64,000 nucleotides of DNA from Paenibacillus arenosi (GCF_014841135.1 NZ_JACYTN010000004.1:62001-126000), one strand, 5' to 3'. Numbered from the stretch's first letter, positions 27,322 through 35,749 are shown. The notes: generated from the sequence alone by a model not told the origin. Made by a program: numbers and translations.

Positions 27322-27774
27322 TCATTTGAATGTAATTTTTTCAATCTTTTCGGAGTTGGCTTGCTGCCAACTGTCTTTCATGCGGAGTCTAACCGTTACA
27401 GCTAAACTCGGGATCGGCTCCTTCTTCCATTCGGGGGGCATCATCTTGACGATGGTGGTCGGTACATGCTTCGCTTGCTCTTCCCCCTCTGACCAGAGCC
27501 ATCTCATCAGCTCTCGGCACCGCTGCATGAGATCCAAACGATCTTGTCCAATGAGCAGCAGCTGCCATTCCATCTCAACAACCTTTTCCACCATCATCTT
27601 TGTCCGATCCGTATGCGGCGTCATATCTTCATAAGGCTTCGGTACTTCATAAGCGATACATGGCGTTGGACTGTCCGGCTTCACTTGGGTAACATCCAGC
27701 AGAGGTAACTGCAAAGCCCGTGCCATTGGTTCCAGCAACTTCAGAACGATGTCCCGATACACAATCAAGCTCAT
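27322..27774 (-). CDS. Tail neck/terminator-like protein, first gene of the structural operon
   Basis: 150 aa from the ATG at 27774 (AAAGAGGGG directly upstream); a TTG at 27768 has better spacing and could be used instead. The frame is open further to a GTG at 27888, but that has no ribosome binding site and the extra 38 residues look non-coding. Features are LVYRDIVLKLLEPMARAL-like helices, LDVTQVKPDSPTPCIAYEVP and a WQLLLIGQDRLD core. This resembles the neck or tail terminator family that caps contractile tails, which a headless particle still needs to stop tube growth. Confidence 0.65.
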   Translation of the reverse strand: MSLIVYRDIVLKLLEPMARALQLPLLDVTQVKPDSPTPCIAYEVPKPYEDMTPHTDRTKMMVEKVVEMEWQLLLIGQDRLDLMQRCRELMRWLWSEGEEQAKHVPTTIVKMMPPEWKKEPIPSLAVTVRLRMKDSWQQANSEKIEKITFK

Positions 27775-27906
27775 CCCCTCTTTCGGTTGAAAATTGAACA
27801 TGTAGATATCGATAACAGAACTAGGCTTGCTACAAGCTTCCATCGCTCTTAGGAGCTTGTTTGTCCCCGTTCGACTCACTATGTCCACGTTACTAGTTTA
27901 AAACAC

Positions 27907-27920
27907 CGAACATATGTTTG
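27907..27920. promoter_or_regulatory. LexA (SOS) box before the tailocin structural operon
   Basis: CGAACATATGTTTG differs by one base from the Bacillus LexA consensus CGAACATATGTTCG. On the minus strand it covers the -10 hexamer TATGTT of a candidate promoter (TTCAAA, 17 bp, TATGTT; 27914-27942). LexA binding would block transcription of the whole tail operon until DNA damage. Confidence 0.85.
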
Positions 27921-27928
27921 GTTTATTA

Positions 27929-27970
27929 ATTTTTGAATTGTTTTTTATTCATTTTTGATTGTTTTTTATT
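27929..27970. repeat. Tandem 20/21-bp AT-rich direct repeats upstream of the tail operon
   Basis: Two units, ATTTTTGAATTGTTTTTTAT at 27929 and ATTTTTGATTGTTTTTTATT at 27951, with a 22-bp period (two helical turns). They lie directly upstream of the LexA-boxed promoter. This spacing suits an activator; the divergent ArpU-like protein is the obvious candidate (inference). Confidence 0.65.
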
Positions 27971-28198
27971 GCGATTTTTTACATAGAGGGGAGTTAAAAG
28001 TGTGCAGAACAAAATACGGAACTACCTAAAATGAATCCCGCAGATGTCGTCTACACAATACAACTACATTAAAGTCCTACCTTAATAAGCTTCATAAGCA
28101 TACTAATGGAAATACTATATATTTGTAAGTTATTCAAACCAACTATAGGTTCATATTTCAAAAGTAAGTTTCAACCCAGACGTCTAACAAGGGGAATT

Positions 28199-28386
28199 CG
28201 CGCTAACGGTTGCAGCAGAGCCTATTTGATGAAAATAGATGTATTTCGAATTGTAATGGTTGTCACAGAGCTTATTTGTCAGACCGAACGAGTTTTATCA
28301 CTATTTTTCTAAAATAAGCTCGCCTACAACCGTTACATTTCAATAATGGGCATTTTTACGTAAATAACATCAATGGCGCTCGTTAG
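28199..28386 (-). repeat. Dispersed 188-bp intergenic repeat, copy 3 (inverted)
   Basis: The reverse complement begins CTAACGAGCGCCATTGATG and ends GCAACCGTTAGCGCG, with the core GTAACGGTTGTAGGCGAGCT. It aligns end to end with copy 2. It lies between the two divergent tailocin promoters. Confidence 0.85.
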
Positions 28387-28544
28387 AGGATACCCTATAA
28401 GTTGTCCCACACTGTAACGCAGCCTAGTTAATAGAGCAATTAGGCCTGCGGTAAAACGGATGTACCCTCTTCATCAAACTGCATATCGACAAATCCCCTA
28501 GCTATCTTCATTAGAAGTACCTTACACAAAAAAACACAAAAATA

Positions 28545-28558
28545 AGAACACTTGTTCT
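28545..28558. promoter_or_regulatory. LexA (SOS) box before the ArpU-like regulator
   Basis: AGAACACTTGTTCT is a palindrome with the full GAAC-N4-GTTC core. It lies 11 bp upstream of the -10 hexamer at 28570-28575, in the spacer/-35 region of the promoter. Confidence 0.85.
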
Positions 28559-28566
28559 GTTTTTTG

Positions 28567-28575
28567 TGTTATAAT
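28567..28575 (+). promoter_or_regulatory. Extended -10 promoter of the ArpU-like gene
   Basis: TGTTATAAT is a full -10 hexamer with the TGn extension. No good -35 hexamer is present, and the LexA box occupies that area. Confidence 0.7.
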
Positions 28576-28638
28576 AGTTATACCTGCCCACGGTGTTCCA
28601 TAGATCAGAACGGATATTTGAAGGAGGATTTTACGCGG

Positions 28639-29121
28639 ATGATGAAATGGGATATCCCCTCTCTTGAAGCATGGGACAAGCTCGGAACGAAGGACAAGAA
28701 GTCAATGATGGAGAACGTATTTAGCAAATATAGAATGTGTAAAGTGATGAAATTTGCTGTACGTGAAACGAAAATCACGGCCCAATACGAAGCGAGAGCC
28801 CACGGTGCAACTAATCGGGTTGGCGATCCAACAGCTGCTGTAGCTGTATATAACATTGATAAGACGAATGAATGCTTAGCATTTTGCACATTAATTGAGA
28901 CGATTGTCGCGGAACTTGAGCCAGATGAGCAGTTACTCATCCGTGAACGATATATGAAAGCTGCAAAGGTAACGGATATGAAAGTGTACAGCTTTATCTA
29001 TGATCCTCCTATTACTGCCGTAGCTTATGGACAGATTCGCAAGCGCGCCTTTGAGAAGCTCGTATACGCATTTCAATATGTGTTCCCTCCTCAAGGAACT
29101 ATTCAGCAGCTCATGAATTAA
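28639..29121 (+). CDS. ArpU-family transcription regulator of the tailocin
   Basis: 160 aa from the first of two adjacent ATGs, with AAGGAGG 11 nt upstream. The C-terminal half resembles ArpU/sigma-70 region 4-like phage late regulators: LEPDEQLLIRERYM near residue 95, then AVAYGQIRKRAFEKLVYAF, a helix-turn-helix-like end. In Gram-positive phages such proteins switch on the late structural and lysis operon. It is divergent from the tail operon and its promoter carries a LexA box, so it would be made on DNA damage and then act on the structural promoter. Confidence 0.78.
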   Translation: MMKWDIPSLEAWDKLGTKDKKSMMENVFSKYRMCKVMKFAVRETKITAQYEARAHGATNRVGDPTAAVAVYNIDKTNECLAFCTLIETIVAELEPDEQLLIRERYMKAAKVTDMKVYSFIYDPPITAVAYGQIRKRAFEKLVYAFQYVFPPQGTIQQLMN

Positions 29122-29271
29122 CGTTATTCATCAAATGATACGAAGCACTGCGCTCTACGACAACGAGCCGTTCAAGTTCCGATGGATCGAGCAATTTCCG
29201 ACCCGTTGGAACTTTATTTTTTCCTGCAAAATGTTCCATTTCCACGTGCTGTAGACCCAATGATCTACCAT

Positions 29272-29300
29272 TTGACAAGACGGATTAGATTCTATACAAT
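29272..29300 (+). promoter_or_regulatory. Sigma-A promoter of the TetR-MFS operon
   Basis: TTGACA at 29272-29277, a 17-bp spacer, and TACAAT at 29295-29300. The TetR start lies 59 bp downstream. Confidence 0.8.
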
Positions 29301-29358
29301 GAGCATCGACCATAAAGTCATTATAAGAACTAGCGAGTCAGAACTTGGAGGTATTGAG

Positions 29359-30246
29359 GTGTCAGTCGATGTAATCGCAGATAAGAAGTGCAATATCATC
29401 AAGACAGCGATGAAGCTATTTGCTCATAAAGGCTATCGCAATACGACCATGCAAGAAATAGCGGAAACTTGCCAAATAGCCAAGGGAAGTTTGTATTCTC
29501 ATTTCAAATCCAAGGAAGACTTGCTATACAGCATATTTCAGACATTCTCACAATCTCATATGAATATGCTCTGTAAATCGGACCGGGAGCCTTACAACTC
29601 CGAGAAAGAGCGCTTTATTCATCAGTTGGAACTGCATATGAATTACAGTGTGGAGTATCGAGAAATAATTATTTTTCAGTTCAAAGAAAGTTCTGACGTC
29701 ATAAATGATGATCTCGTTGCTTACCTCAAAGGTTTTCGAGCCGAATTTCTGAGCTGGATAGAGAAACGACTTATTCAAATATACGGTCCTGACTTTGAAC
29801 CCTATGCTTTTGATACCACGTTTACCCTATGCGGTATGATTCATATTTTCACTAACTACTTATTATTCGAGAAAAGCACGTTAGATATCTCTCACATCAG
29901 TCGCTATCTCATTCGACATTTGGACTATATGGCAGAAAAGCTTATGCAAGAGCAGCCCGAACCACTCGGGATTAAATTGCTATTGGAAGAATTCAAAGTT
30001 ACATGCCCCGTAGAAGAAGCAGTACATCCATTGCATATTACAAAACGAATGGCTGATACGATTGCAGATTCCCAAGCTGATGAAGATCTCAAAGTCGAAG
30101 CCAAGCAATCTTTAGCTCTTATTGAAAAGGAACTTACTGAAATTCAACCACGCCGATTCCTTATTAAAGGAATGCTGCACAATTTGAGAAGTATTCCTCA
30201 GTTAGATATTCATATATGCCAGCTAAGCTCAAAATTAAAACTATAA
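29359..30246 (+). CDS. TetR family regulator of the adjacent efflux pump
   Basis: 295 aa from a GTG at 29359 with GGAGG 7 nt upstream; the longer frame from 29182 includes the promoter and is rejected. The helix-turn-helix is at residues 10-55 (AMKLFAHKGYRNTTMQEIAE, then GSLYSHFKSKEDLL). The C-terminal domain is about 100 residues longer than usual for TetR proteins, with a helical tail (ADTIADSQADEDLKVEAKQS). The MFS gene follows after 12 bp, so it probably controls its own operon. The ligand is unknown. Confidence 0.88.
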   Translation: MSVDVIADKKCNIIKTAMKLFAHKGYRNTTMQEIAETCQIAKGSLYSHFKSKEDLLYSIFQTFSQSHMNMLCKSDREPYNSEKERFIHQLELHMNYSVEYREIIIFQFKESSDVINDDLVAYLKGFRAEFLSWIEKRLIQIYGPDFEPYAFDTTFTLCGMIHIFTNYLLFEKSTLDISHISRYLIRHLDYMAEKLMQEQPEPLGIKLLLEEFKVTCPVEEAVHPLHITKRMADTIADSQADEDLKVEAKQSLALIEKELTEIQPRRFLIKGMLHNLRSIPQLDIHICQLSSKLKL

Positions 30247-30258
30247 GGAGAAACACAC

Positions 30259-31461
30259 GTGAACGCAAAGAAAACAAAAAACGGCCCCTTGTTCATTTTG
30301 ATGATCAATATGTTCATCGCCATGGTCGGCATGGGTATGATTATTCCACTTATGCCCATGTTTATTACAGAATTCGGAGCTACCGGTAAAGATATGGGCT
30401 ATCTTATGGCCGCTTTCGGACTTACTCAATTTATTTTCTCCCCACTTGGTGGAGACTGGTCAGATAAATATGGCCGCAAAAAAATGATAGTGATCGGTAT
30501 GGCATTTTTCACGGTTTCACAAGTTCTATTCGCAGTAACAACGGATTTATGGGTTCTTTACCTATCTCGTCTACTCGGTGGTGCGGGTGTAGGTCTGATG
30601 TCCCCACCTATGACGGCATTTATCGCTGACGTAACGACAGAAGATCAGCGCGCAAAAGGTCTTGGATGGTTGGGAGCAGCGATGTCCCTAGGTATTGTTA
30701 TCGGTCCTGGTATCGGTGGTTACCTTGCTGGCTTTGGAATGCGTGTACCATTCTATACAGCTGCAGCATTAGCTGGCTTGTCAACGCTTATCTCACTCAT
30801 GATTTTGCCAGAAACATTAACCCAAGAAGCAAAAATTGCTGCATTGGCTACGAAACAGAAGCGGGAAAATATATTTGAACTAATCATTCGATCATTCAAA
30901 GCACCTTACTTTGTATTACTATTGCTCGTATTTGTCCTAACATTCGGACTTATGAATTTCGAAACAGTGTTCGGAATGTTTGTTGATATGAAACATGGAT
31001 TCACACCTCAAGATATATCCGTCGTATTTACATTCGGAGCATTGGCTGGGGTTATTATTCAAGCGGTCGTATTTGGCAAGCTTGTTGCTAAATTTGGAGA
31101 ACAGCGCATTATCCATGGCTCATTAATGCTGGCAGCAATTTGTATGTTCAGTATGACAGTTATTAGCCAACACGCTGCTATATTCGTAACAACATTATTA
31201 TTTTTTATCGCTACTTCTCTTATCCGTCCAGCAGCCAATACGCTGCTATCGAAGATGGCAGGTAATGAACAAGGCTATGTAGCGGGATTGAATAACGCAT
31301 TTATGAGTCTTGGCAATATTAGCGGGCCATTCCTTGCTGGCATTCTGTTCGATGTGAATATGAGCTATCCTTACTGGCTTGGTGGGGTTGTTCTTATTAT
31401 AGGCTCTCTTATGCTTGCCGGTTGGCAGCGCAGTAGAGCGCAATTTGCTAAGGTAGGCTAA
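30259..31461 (+). CDS. MFS multidrug efflux transporter (Bmr/NorA-like)
   Basis: 400 aa from a GTG with AAGGAG upstream. It has 12 membrane segments. Motif A is GDWSDKYGRKKM (about residue 70), and motif C-like LLGGAGVGLMSPPMTAFIAD (about 115) marks drug/proton antiporters. The second-half repeat is FGKLVAKFGEQR. It is cotranscribed with the TetR gene and ends at a strong terminator. Substrates cannot be predicted beyond drug-like compounds. Confidence 0.88.
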   Translation: MNAKKTKNGPLFILMINMFIAMVGMGMIIPLMPMFITEFGATGKDMGYLMAAFGLTQFIFSPLGGDWSDKYGRKKMIVIGMAFFTVSQVLFAVTTDLWVLYLSRLLGGAGVGLMSPPMTAFIADVTTEDQRAKGLGWLGAAMSLGIVIGPGIGGYLAGFGMRVPFYTAAALAGLSTLISLMILPETLTQEAKIAALATKQKRENIFELIIRSFKAPYFVLLLLVFVLTFGLMNFETVFGMFVDMKHGFTPQDISVVFTFGALAGVIIQAVVFGKLVAKFGEQRIIHGSLMLAAICMFSMTVISQHAAIFVTTLLFFIATSLIRPAANTLLSKMAGNEQGYVAGLNNAFMSLGNISGPFLAGILFDVNMSYPYWLGGVVLIIGSLMLAGWQRSRAQFAKVG

Positions 31462-31485
31462 TATAGTCATAGTTATGTTCAGCAC

Positions 31486-31526
31486 AAAGAACCCTTATTT
31501 TCAATCATGAAAATAGGGGTTCTTTT
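31486..31526 (+). terminator. Terminator of the TetR-MFS operon
   Basis: AAAGAACCCTTATTTTC pairs with GAAAATAGGGGTTCTTTT around a short loop, followed by TTTTATTATT. Confidence 0.88.
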
Positions 31527-32088
31527 ATTATTAGGATCATGTTTCGACTAATCACTAATATACGAAATCACATCAAATTCCTTTTACTTTTAGCCGTATT
31601 AAGCTACACAACTTCAACTTTCTCTAACGAACGCCATTGAGGCTATTCACGCAAAAATAACTGTTATAAAGTTATAACGGTTGTATGATCGCCTAATGTA
31701 GTCATATTCGCGAGTGAAAGCGTCTCAGTTGCAAAATAAGCTCACTGACACCCGTTACATTTCAAAATACGCTGCTGTTGGCTATATATCCTCTGTGACA
31801 ACCGTTACGTTCATATAAGTTACCAGTTACCTACTCTTTACTACACCTACCCTAGCAATTTTATTGGCTCTGAAAATAGATAACATGCTAGTCCTTGACT
31901 ATTAATTCTGAAATACAATTAATTGAGATTTTCTATGACCCTATTTCGAGATTGGCTGACCCTCTATAAAATATTTACGATTTCCTTCCATAAAATGCTT
32001 AAATAGATAATTATGTTTAGCATCTCTTGATTATATTCATTACAATGGCTCTTGTGCGCACAACAACATACATATTATGGAGGTACAT
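31527..32088. other. Intergenic region with repeat copy 4
   Basis: About 560 bp. It holds repeat copy 4 (31624-31809) and an AT-rich leader before the secreted protein gene. No gene is seen. Confidence 0.7.
31624..31809 (+). repeat. Dispersed 188-bp intergenic repeat, copy 4
   Basis: 186 bp beginning CTAACGAACGCCATTGAGG and ending GACAACCGTTACG. The core is GTTATAACGGTTGTATGATCG, and CAAAATAAGCTCACTGACAC lies in the middle. It is the most diverged of the four copies. Confidence 0.8.
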
Positions 32089-33201
32089 ATGCGTAAAAAA
32101 TTTATGCCTAGCTTTATACTAGCACTCGTATTTAGTTTAGTGTTTTCGATCATGCCTGCTTTTGGTGCATCCAAATTAGGGACTGATATGTGGTATCCCG
32201 AGCAGGGCTGGAAGCGATATTTCAGCAACTCACATGAACTTTCTTATGGCGGACACAGTTGGAATTACTACGATACTTATTCTATGCATTACAACTACAA
32301 TGCAGGTTCATCTGTAAAATTTAATGTCGTAGGCACTTCTTTCCGAGTATTGAGTAAGGACGTTTTTAGCTACTTATCTGACAATGTTTCCGTTATCATT
32401 GATGGAAAATACTACGGTAAAATGAATTTACAAGTAATCGACGGTGAGGGCCCCTATACTCAACCTGTCCCATCGCGTTTAGCTTACGAAGTAACAGGAT
32501 TGTCGCAGGGAGAACATTCTGTTGAGCTTATTAACAATAATAATAGTGGTAATCCATATGGTAGTGTTTTAGCGTTTTCGGCTATCGATGTACCTCAACA
32601 AAGCTCTTTGAAGCCGTACAATCCTAACATTTCCACGCCGAAACTATCCGTAACGTCTGTTACATATTCGGTTTATCTAAACGAAACGTTTGACGTTCAG
32701 CTTCGACTGGACAACGTGAACAATATTTATGCTGAAGATTTCAGCATTAACTATGACAAATCACGCTTCCAATTCGTAAGTGCTACGGCAGACAGCAAGC
32801 TAACGATCGTACATCAAGAAAATACAGATACATTACGTTTTATTACAGCAAGCAAAGGCCGCTACAATGGAATTAACGGCAGCAGTGTACTTGTTAACTT
32901 GAAGTTTAAAGCTATCGGTGTAGGCGCCGGTACAGTAGATGCTGTTAAAGCTAAAATTGCTGACAATGGAAAAACAGAACTTACACTTGCACCAGAAAAC
33001 ATCGGCGAGCGCACGTTTCAGGTGCTTCCAAGTACGGAATACAGCTTGAAGCATCTTGGCGAGGTTGCTTTCTTCTATAACGAGGATAAAGCCAACTTGT
33101 CTAACAATGTGAAGAGCATTTTGGGAGACCGAGGCCCAGTTCAAGACGTCGATTTGACTCATATTGTGAAAATTGTGTTGGCTAACCCACAATATAAGTA
33201 A
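32089..33201 (+). CDS. Secreted protein with cohesin-like domain
   Basis: 370 aa from the ATG at 32089, with GGAGG 5 nt upstream; the ATG at 32077 overlaps that site. The signal peptide is residues 1-29 (ending PAFGAS). Residues 30-170 are a beta-rich, Tyr/Trp-rich module (SWNYYDTYSMHYNYNAGSS), probably carbohydrate-binding-like. Residues 190-310 look like a cohesin-type fold (ETFDVQLRLDNVNNIYAEDF, then FSINYDKSRFQFVSATA). The last 50 residues (HLGEVAFFYNEDK to the end) resemble a degenerate dockerin-like helix pair. It is probably an extracellular or wall-associated protein; no catalytic residues are visible. Confidence 0.75.
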   Translation: MRKKFMPSFILALVFSLVFSIMPAFGASKLGTDMWYPEQGWKRYFSNSHELSYGGHSWNYYDTYSMHYNYNAGSSVKFNVVGTSFRVLSKDVFSYLSDNVSVIIDGKYYGKMNLQVIDGEGPYTQPVPSRLAYEVTGLSQGEHSVELINNNNSGNPYGSVLAFSAIDVPQQSSLKPYNPNISTPKLSVTSVTYSVYLNETFDVQLRLDNVNNIYAEDFSINYDKSRFQFVSATADSKLTIVHQENTDTLRFITASKGRYNGINGSSVLVNLKFKAIGVGAGTVDAVKAKIADNGKTELTLAPENIGERTFQVLPSTEYSLKHLGEVAFFYNEDKANLSNNVKSILGDRGPVQDVDLTHIVKIVLANPQYK

Positions 33202-33221
33202 TAGCATATCGCCCAACAAAA

Positions 33222-33306
33222 AAAGCCCGTTCCCAACTCCTTCTCTCTTATCTCGTAATAACAACTACGAGAACACGAGTGATAGGAGATTCGGTAGAAC
33301 GGGCTT
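33222..33306. terminator. Long bidirectional hairpin between convergent genes
   Basis: Outer arms AAGCCCGTTC and GAACGGGCTT enclose a second hairpin (TCTCGTA...TACGAGA). Runs of A precede it, giving a T tract on the minus strand for the LysE-type gene. Confidence 0.75.
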
Positions 33307-33331
33307 ACTAATTAGCTAGCTCAAAGCTCAA

Positions 33332-34024
33332 TTATAAGAAAAACAAGTTGAAGCTTAGCAAGATATAGATCAACATCTCAATAACAGCCAATCGTATTTT
33401 CCAACTACCAGATTGGTTCATAAGTCGTCCGCCCAAGCTGCTGGCAAGTACTGAAACAACCGAAAATATTACGAACGCCTGCATCATAAACAACAATCCC
33501 AGCTGTAACATCTGGAGTGGTACCATACCATTTTCTTGGCGTACAAACTGCGGGAAGAGGGCTAGGAAAAACAAAGATAACTTCGGATTGAGCATACTCA
33601 TCACTATCCCTTGACGATACAAGCCTATGCCTGCATTCGCATTGTCCGATAATGCATTCACATTACCCACAGGGTGCGCTTCCGCTGCTGATGATATTTC
33701 TGCAGTTGCAGCAAACTCGCCTTCCGCTTTCATTTTACGAATACCCATCCATACTTTCCATGCTAAATATAACAAATATATCGCACCTAGGAGCTTAATG
33801 ATGAAAAATGCCGCTGGTGAAGACAGAATAAGCGCAGATACACCTGCCGCAGCCAATGCAACATGAACGATTAGTCCTGTACATAAACCAAGTGCAACGG
33901 TAATGCCGCTGCGCCAAGAACGGCTCATACTCTGTGCCGTAACAAATAAAATATCTGGACCAGGCATTAACGTTAGTGCAATGGCAACGGCTAAAAAAGA
34001 TACTATTTGATTCAGTTCAACCAC
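33332..34024 (-). CDS. LysE/RhtB family amino-acid exporter
   Basis: 230 aa from a GTG at 34024 with AGGAGG 9 nt upstream; the longer frame to 34117 has no such site. The N-terminal signature ALTLMPGPDILFVTAQSMSR and six membrane segments are typical. A central hydrophilic stretch (residues 115-145) is somewhat long. The family exports amino acids such as lysine, threonine and homoserine, or related compounds. The substrate is not predictable. Confidence 0.88.
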   Translation of the reverse strand: MVELNQIVSFLAVAIALTLMPGPDILFVTAQSMSRSWRSGITVALGLCTGLIVHVALAAAGVSALILSSPAAFFIIKLLGAIYLLYLAWKVWMGIRKMKAEGEFAATAEISSAAEAHPVGNVNALSDNANAGIGLYRQGIVMSMLNPKLSLFFLALFPQFVRQENGMVPLQMLQLGLLFMMQAFVIFSVVSVLASSLGGRLMNQSGSWKIRLAVIEMLIYILLSFNLFFL

Positions 34025-34134
34025 GTATAGGCTCCTCCTATAAACATCCAATATATCAATAAAGACATATAATTGTGTATCTAGACAAGGGCCAATATAA
34101 CACCATTGCACCAACATGTAAAGGCTTTTAAGCG

Positions 34135-35682
34135 TTAACGCGTTTTATAACGATTGTGGATAAGCTGCTCAGAGCGTTCTATTAGATGCTCTTCAATACC
34201 TAATCGTTTGGCTATCGCGAGCGCGTAACTACTGCCCGCTTCACCAATAGTCAATTTATATAAAGGGTGCAGCGTTTCTGCATCAAATTCCATCCTTGCG
34301 TTTTCAAATCCTTCTGTCTGTGAAGCAAATGTCTTCAACTCATTGAAATGCGTCGTAACAAGCGATACGGCTCCTCGACGATGTAGTTCTTCCATAATCG
34401 CTATCGACAGCGCAATTCCTTCTCCTGGATCGGTTCCAGCAGCCATTTCATCGATTAACACAAGGGTAGATTCATCGGCTACTCGCAAAATATCAATGAT
34501 GCCATTCATATGGGCGGAAAACGTACTTAATGATTGCTCCATACTTTGATCATCGCCTACGACGATCATGACATGAGAGAACAGTGCACATCTGCTGCTT
34601 GGATGAGCCGGAATAAGGAGTCCAGACTGTACCATTAGTGTCAATAGTCCCAACGTTCTCAACGTAACAGTCTTACCGCCTGTATTCGGCCCTGTAACGA
34701 TCAGGGAACGATAGGTGCTGCCAGCAGCAATATTTAACGCCACCATCTTCTCATAAATGAGCGGGTGCTTCGCCTCACGTAAATCTATAATCCCTTGCTC
34801 ATTAATTTGCACCCGGTTGCCATCAAATGTTCTTGCATACTTGCCCTTTGCGAAAATAAAGTCACATTTACCGATCATCTCTGCATTCTTTTTTAACTGC
34901 TCCTCTACCTCATCAACTAGGCCTGTCAAATAACTGAGTACTTTTCCTTCCTCGCATGCTTCATCTGCGTACAGCATGTTCAGCTCGGACTGCAAAGCCG
35001 CTACTTCCTTCGGCTCGATAAAGATGGTTTGACCACTGCCAGACTCATCGTGCACAACACCCGCCATATGATTGCGATGAGATCGCTTAATCGGGATTAC
35101 ATAGCGCCCATTCCGCATGCTGACGATGCCTGCTTGCATAATGGAGCGGTTGCGTGCAACCAAGCTATCCAGCTTCGTTTGAATTTTTTGTTTCGTAACC
35201 GCTATTTTTCTGCGTACTCTCTCCAGCTCCTTACTCGCAGCGTCTACTACATGTCCATGATGAATACAGCGTTCGATCTCTTTTTTCAAGTTACCCGTAT
35301 CTTTCATCGAGGTGACATAAGCATGAATGCGAGGTGCGGTAGCCGCTTTGCTAGACATATAGCTTCTTAGCTGCTCACAGCTGTGCAAAAAAGTACCGAG
35401 ACAACTAAAGTCCTGTGCCGAAAACATATACCCTGTCCCAACGAGATCCAATATGCTCTCCATTCCGTCCATCGTAGCCAATGGAATACTCAATCTTGTT
35501 TCCAATAGTGTTTTTGCTTCTGCACTCTCATCCAGTGCTTGTTCCACTTCAAGCAGCTTCGTAGATGGGGATAGTTGTTCAACATACCGTCTACCGATGT
35601 AGGACAAGGTATGTTCCATTACATTTTCCTTCACTTTATCATAGCCTAAACGTGTGTAAGATCGTTCCTGAATAGAAGTCAT
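34135..35682 (-). CDS. MutS2-like ATPase lacking KOW/Smr domains
   Basis: 515 aa from the ATG at 35682 with AGAGGAGG 9 nt upstream. Residues 1-280 are MutS2 lever/clamp-like (RLGYDKVKENVMEHTLSYIG, coiled coil near 140-190, then VHDESGSGQTIFIEP). The ATPase domain holds Walker A GPNTGGKT (about 335) and Walker B LVLIDEMAAGTDPGEG (about 410), then SLVTTHFNELK. It stops at about residue 515, whereas full MutS2 is about 785 aa and continues into KOW and nuclease Smr domains. MutS2 of Bacillus acts on collided ribosomes as well as DNA. A long leader with a small peptide ORF and two terminators precedes it (35719-36137), which suggests translation-sensing control. Confidence 0.85.
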   Translation of the reverse strand: MTSIQERSYTRLGYDKVKENVMEHTLSYIGRRYVEQLSPSTKLLEVEQALDESAEAKTLLETRLSIPLATMDGMESILDLVGTGYMFSAQDFSCLGTFLHSCEQLRSYMSSKAATAPRIHAYVTSMKDTGNLKKEIERCIHHGHVVDAASKELERVRRKIAVTKQKIQTKLDSLVARNRSIMQAGIVSMRNGRYVIPIKRSHRNHMAGVVHDESGSGQTIFIEPKEVAALQSELNMLYADEACEEGKVLSYLTGLVDEVEEQLKKNAEMIGKCDFIFAKGKYARTFDGNRVQINEQGIIDLREAKHPLIYEKMVALNIAAGSTYRSLIVTGPNTGGKTVTLRTLGLLTLMVQSGLLIPAHPSSRCALFSHVMIVVGDDQSMEQSLSTFSAHMNGIIDILRVADESTLVLIDEMAAGTDPGEGIALSIAIMEELHRRGAVSLVTTHFNELKTFASQTEGFENARMEFDAETLHPLYKLTIGEAGSSYALAIAKRLGIEEHLIERSEQLIHNRYKTR

Positions 35683-35718
35683 TTGTAACATCCTCCTCTT
35701 AAATTTGGCATAAAAAAG

Positions 35719-35749
35719 AGGCAAAGAATGAACGTCGTCATTCTTTGCC
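35719..35749 (-). terminator. Leader terminator 2, directly before the MutS2-like gene
   Basis: On the minus strand GGCAAAGAATGA pairs perfectly with TCATTCTTTGCC (6-nt loop), followed by TCTTTTTTAT. It ends only about 27 nt before the ribosome binding site of the MutS2-like gene, so it must be read through for expression. Confidence 0.85.

Larger units (their letters stand above)
27889..28544. other. Divergent control region of the tailocin
   Basis: About 650 bp without a gene. From left to right it holds the operon promoter and LexA box, the tandem repeats, about 220 bp with no feature I can name, repeat copy 3, and a stretch leading to the regulator promoter. Confidence 0.7.
14875..29121. 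other. Contractile phage-tail-like bacteriocin (R-type tailocin) locus
   Basis: A leftward block of tail genes in PBSX/Xkd order (neck protein, sheath, tube, chaperones, tape measure, LysM/Dit protein, baseplate plug, hub, XkdR, XkdS, XkdT, XkdU, fiber, two small proteins, holin, amidase) with a divergent ArpU-like regulator. I find no capsid, portal, protease, terminase, integrase, excisionase or CI-type repressor, and no att repeats. LexA boxes lie on both divergent promoters. A tail plus lysis set with SOS control and no head genes is the known layout of R-type tailocins. The killing activity is inferred. Confidence 0.85.

Noticed and set aside
27845-27890. tRNA T-arm-like sequence (CGTTCGACTCAC) as a possible att site
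   Set aside because: No acceptor stem or anticodon arm can be built around it, and the locus has no integrase.
29182-29358. Extended N-terminus of the TetR protein before the MFS pump
   Set aside because: It would place the sigma-A promoter inside the coding frame; the GTG at 29359 has GGAGG at good spacing.
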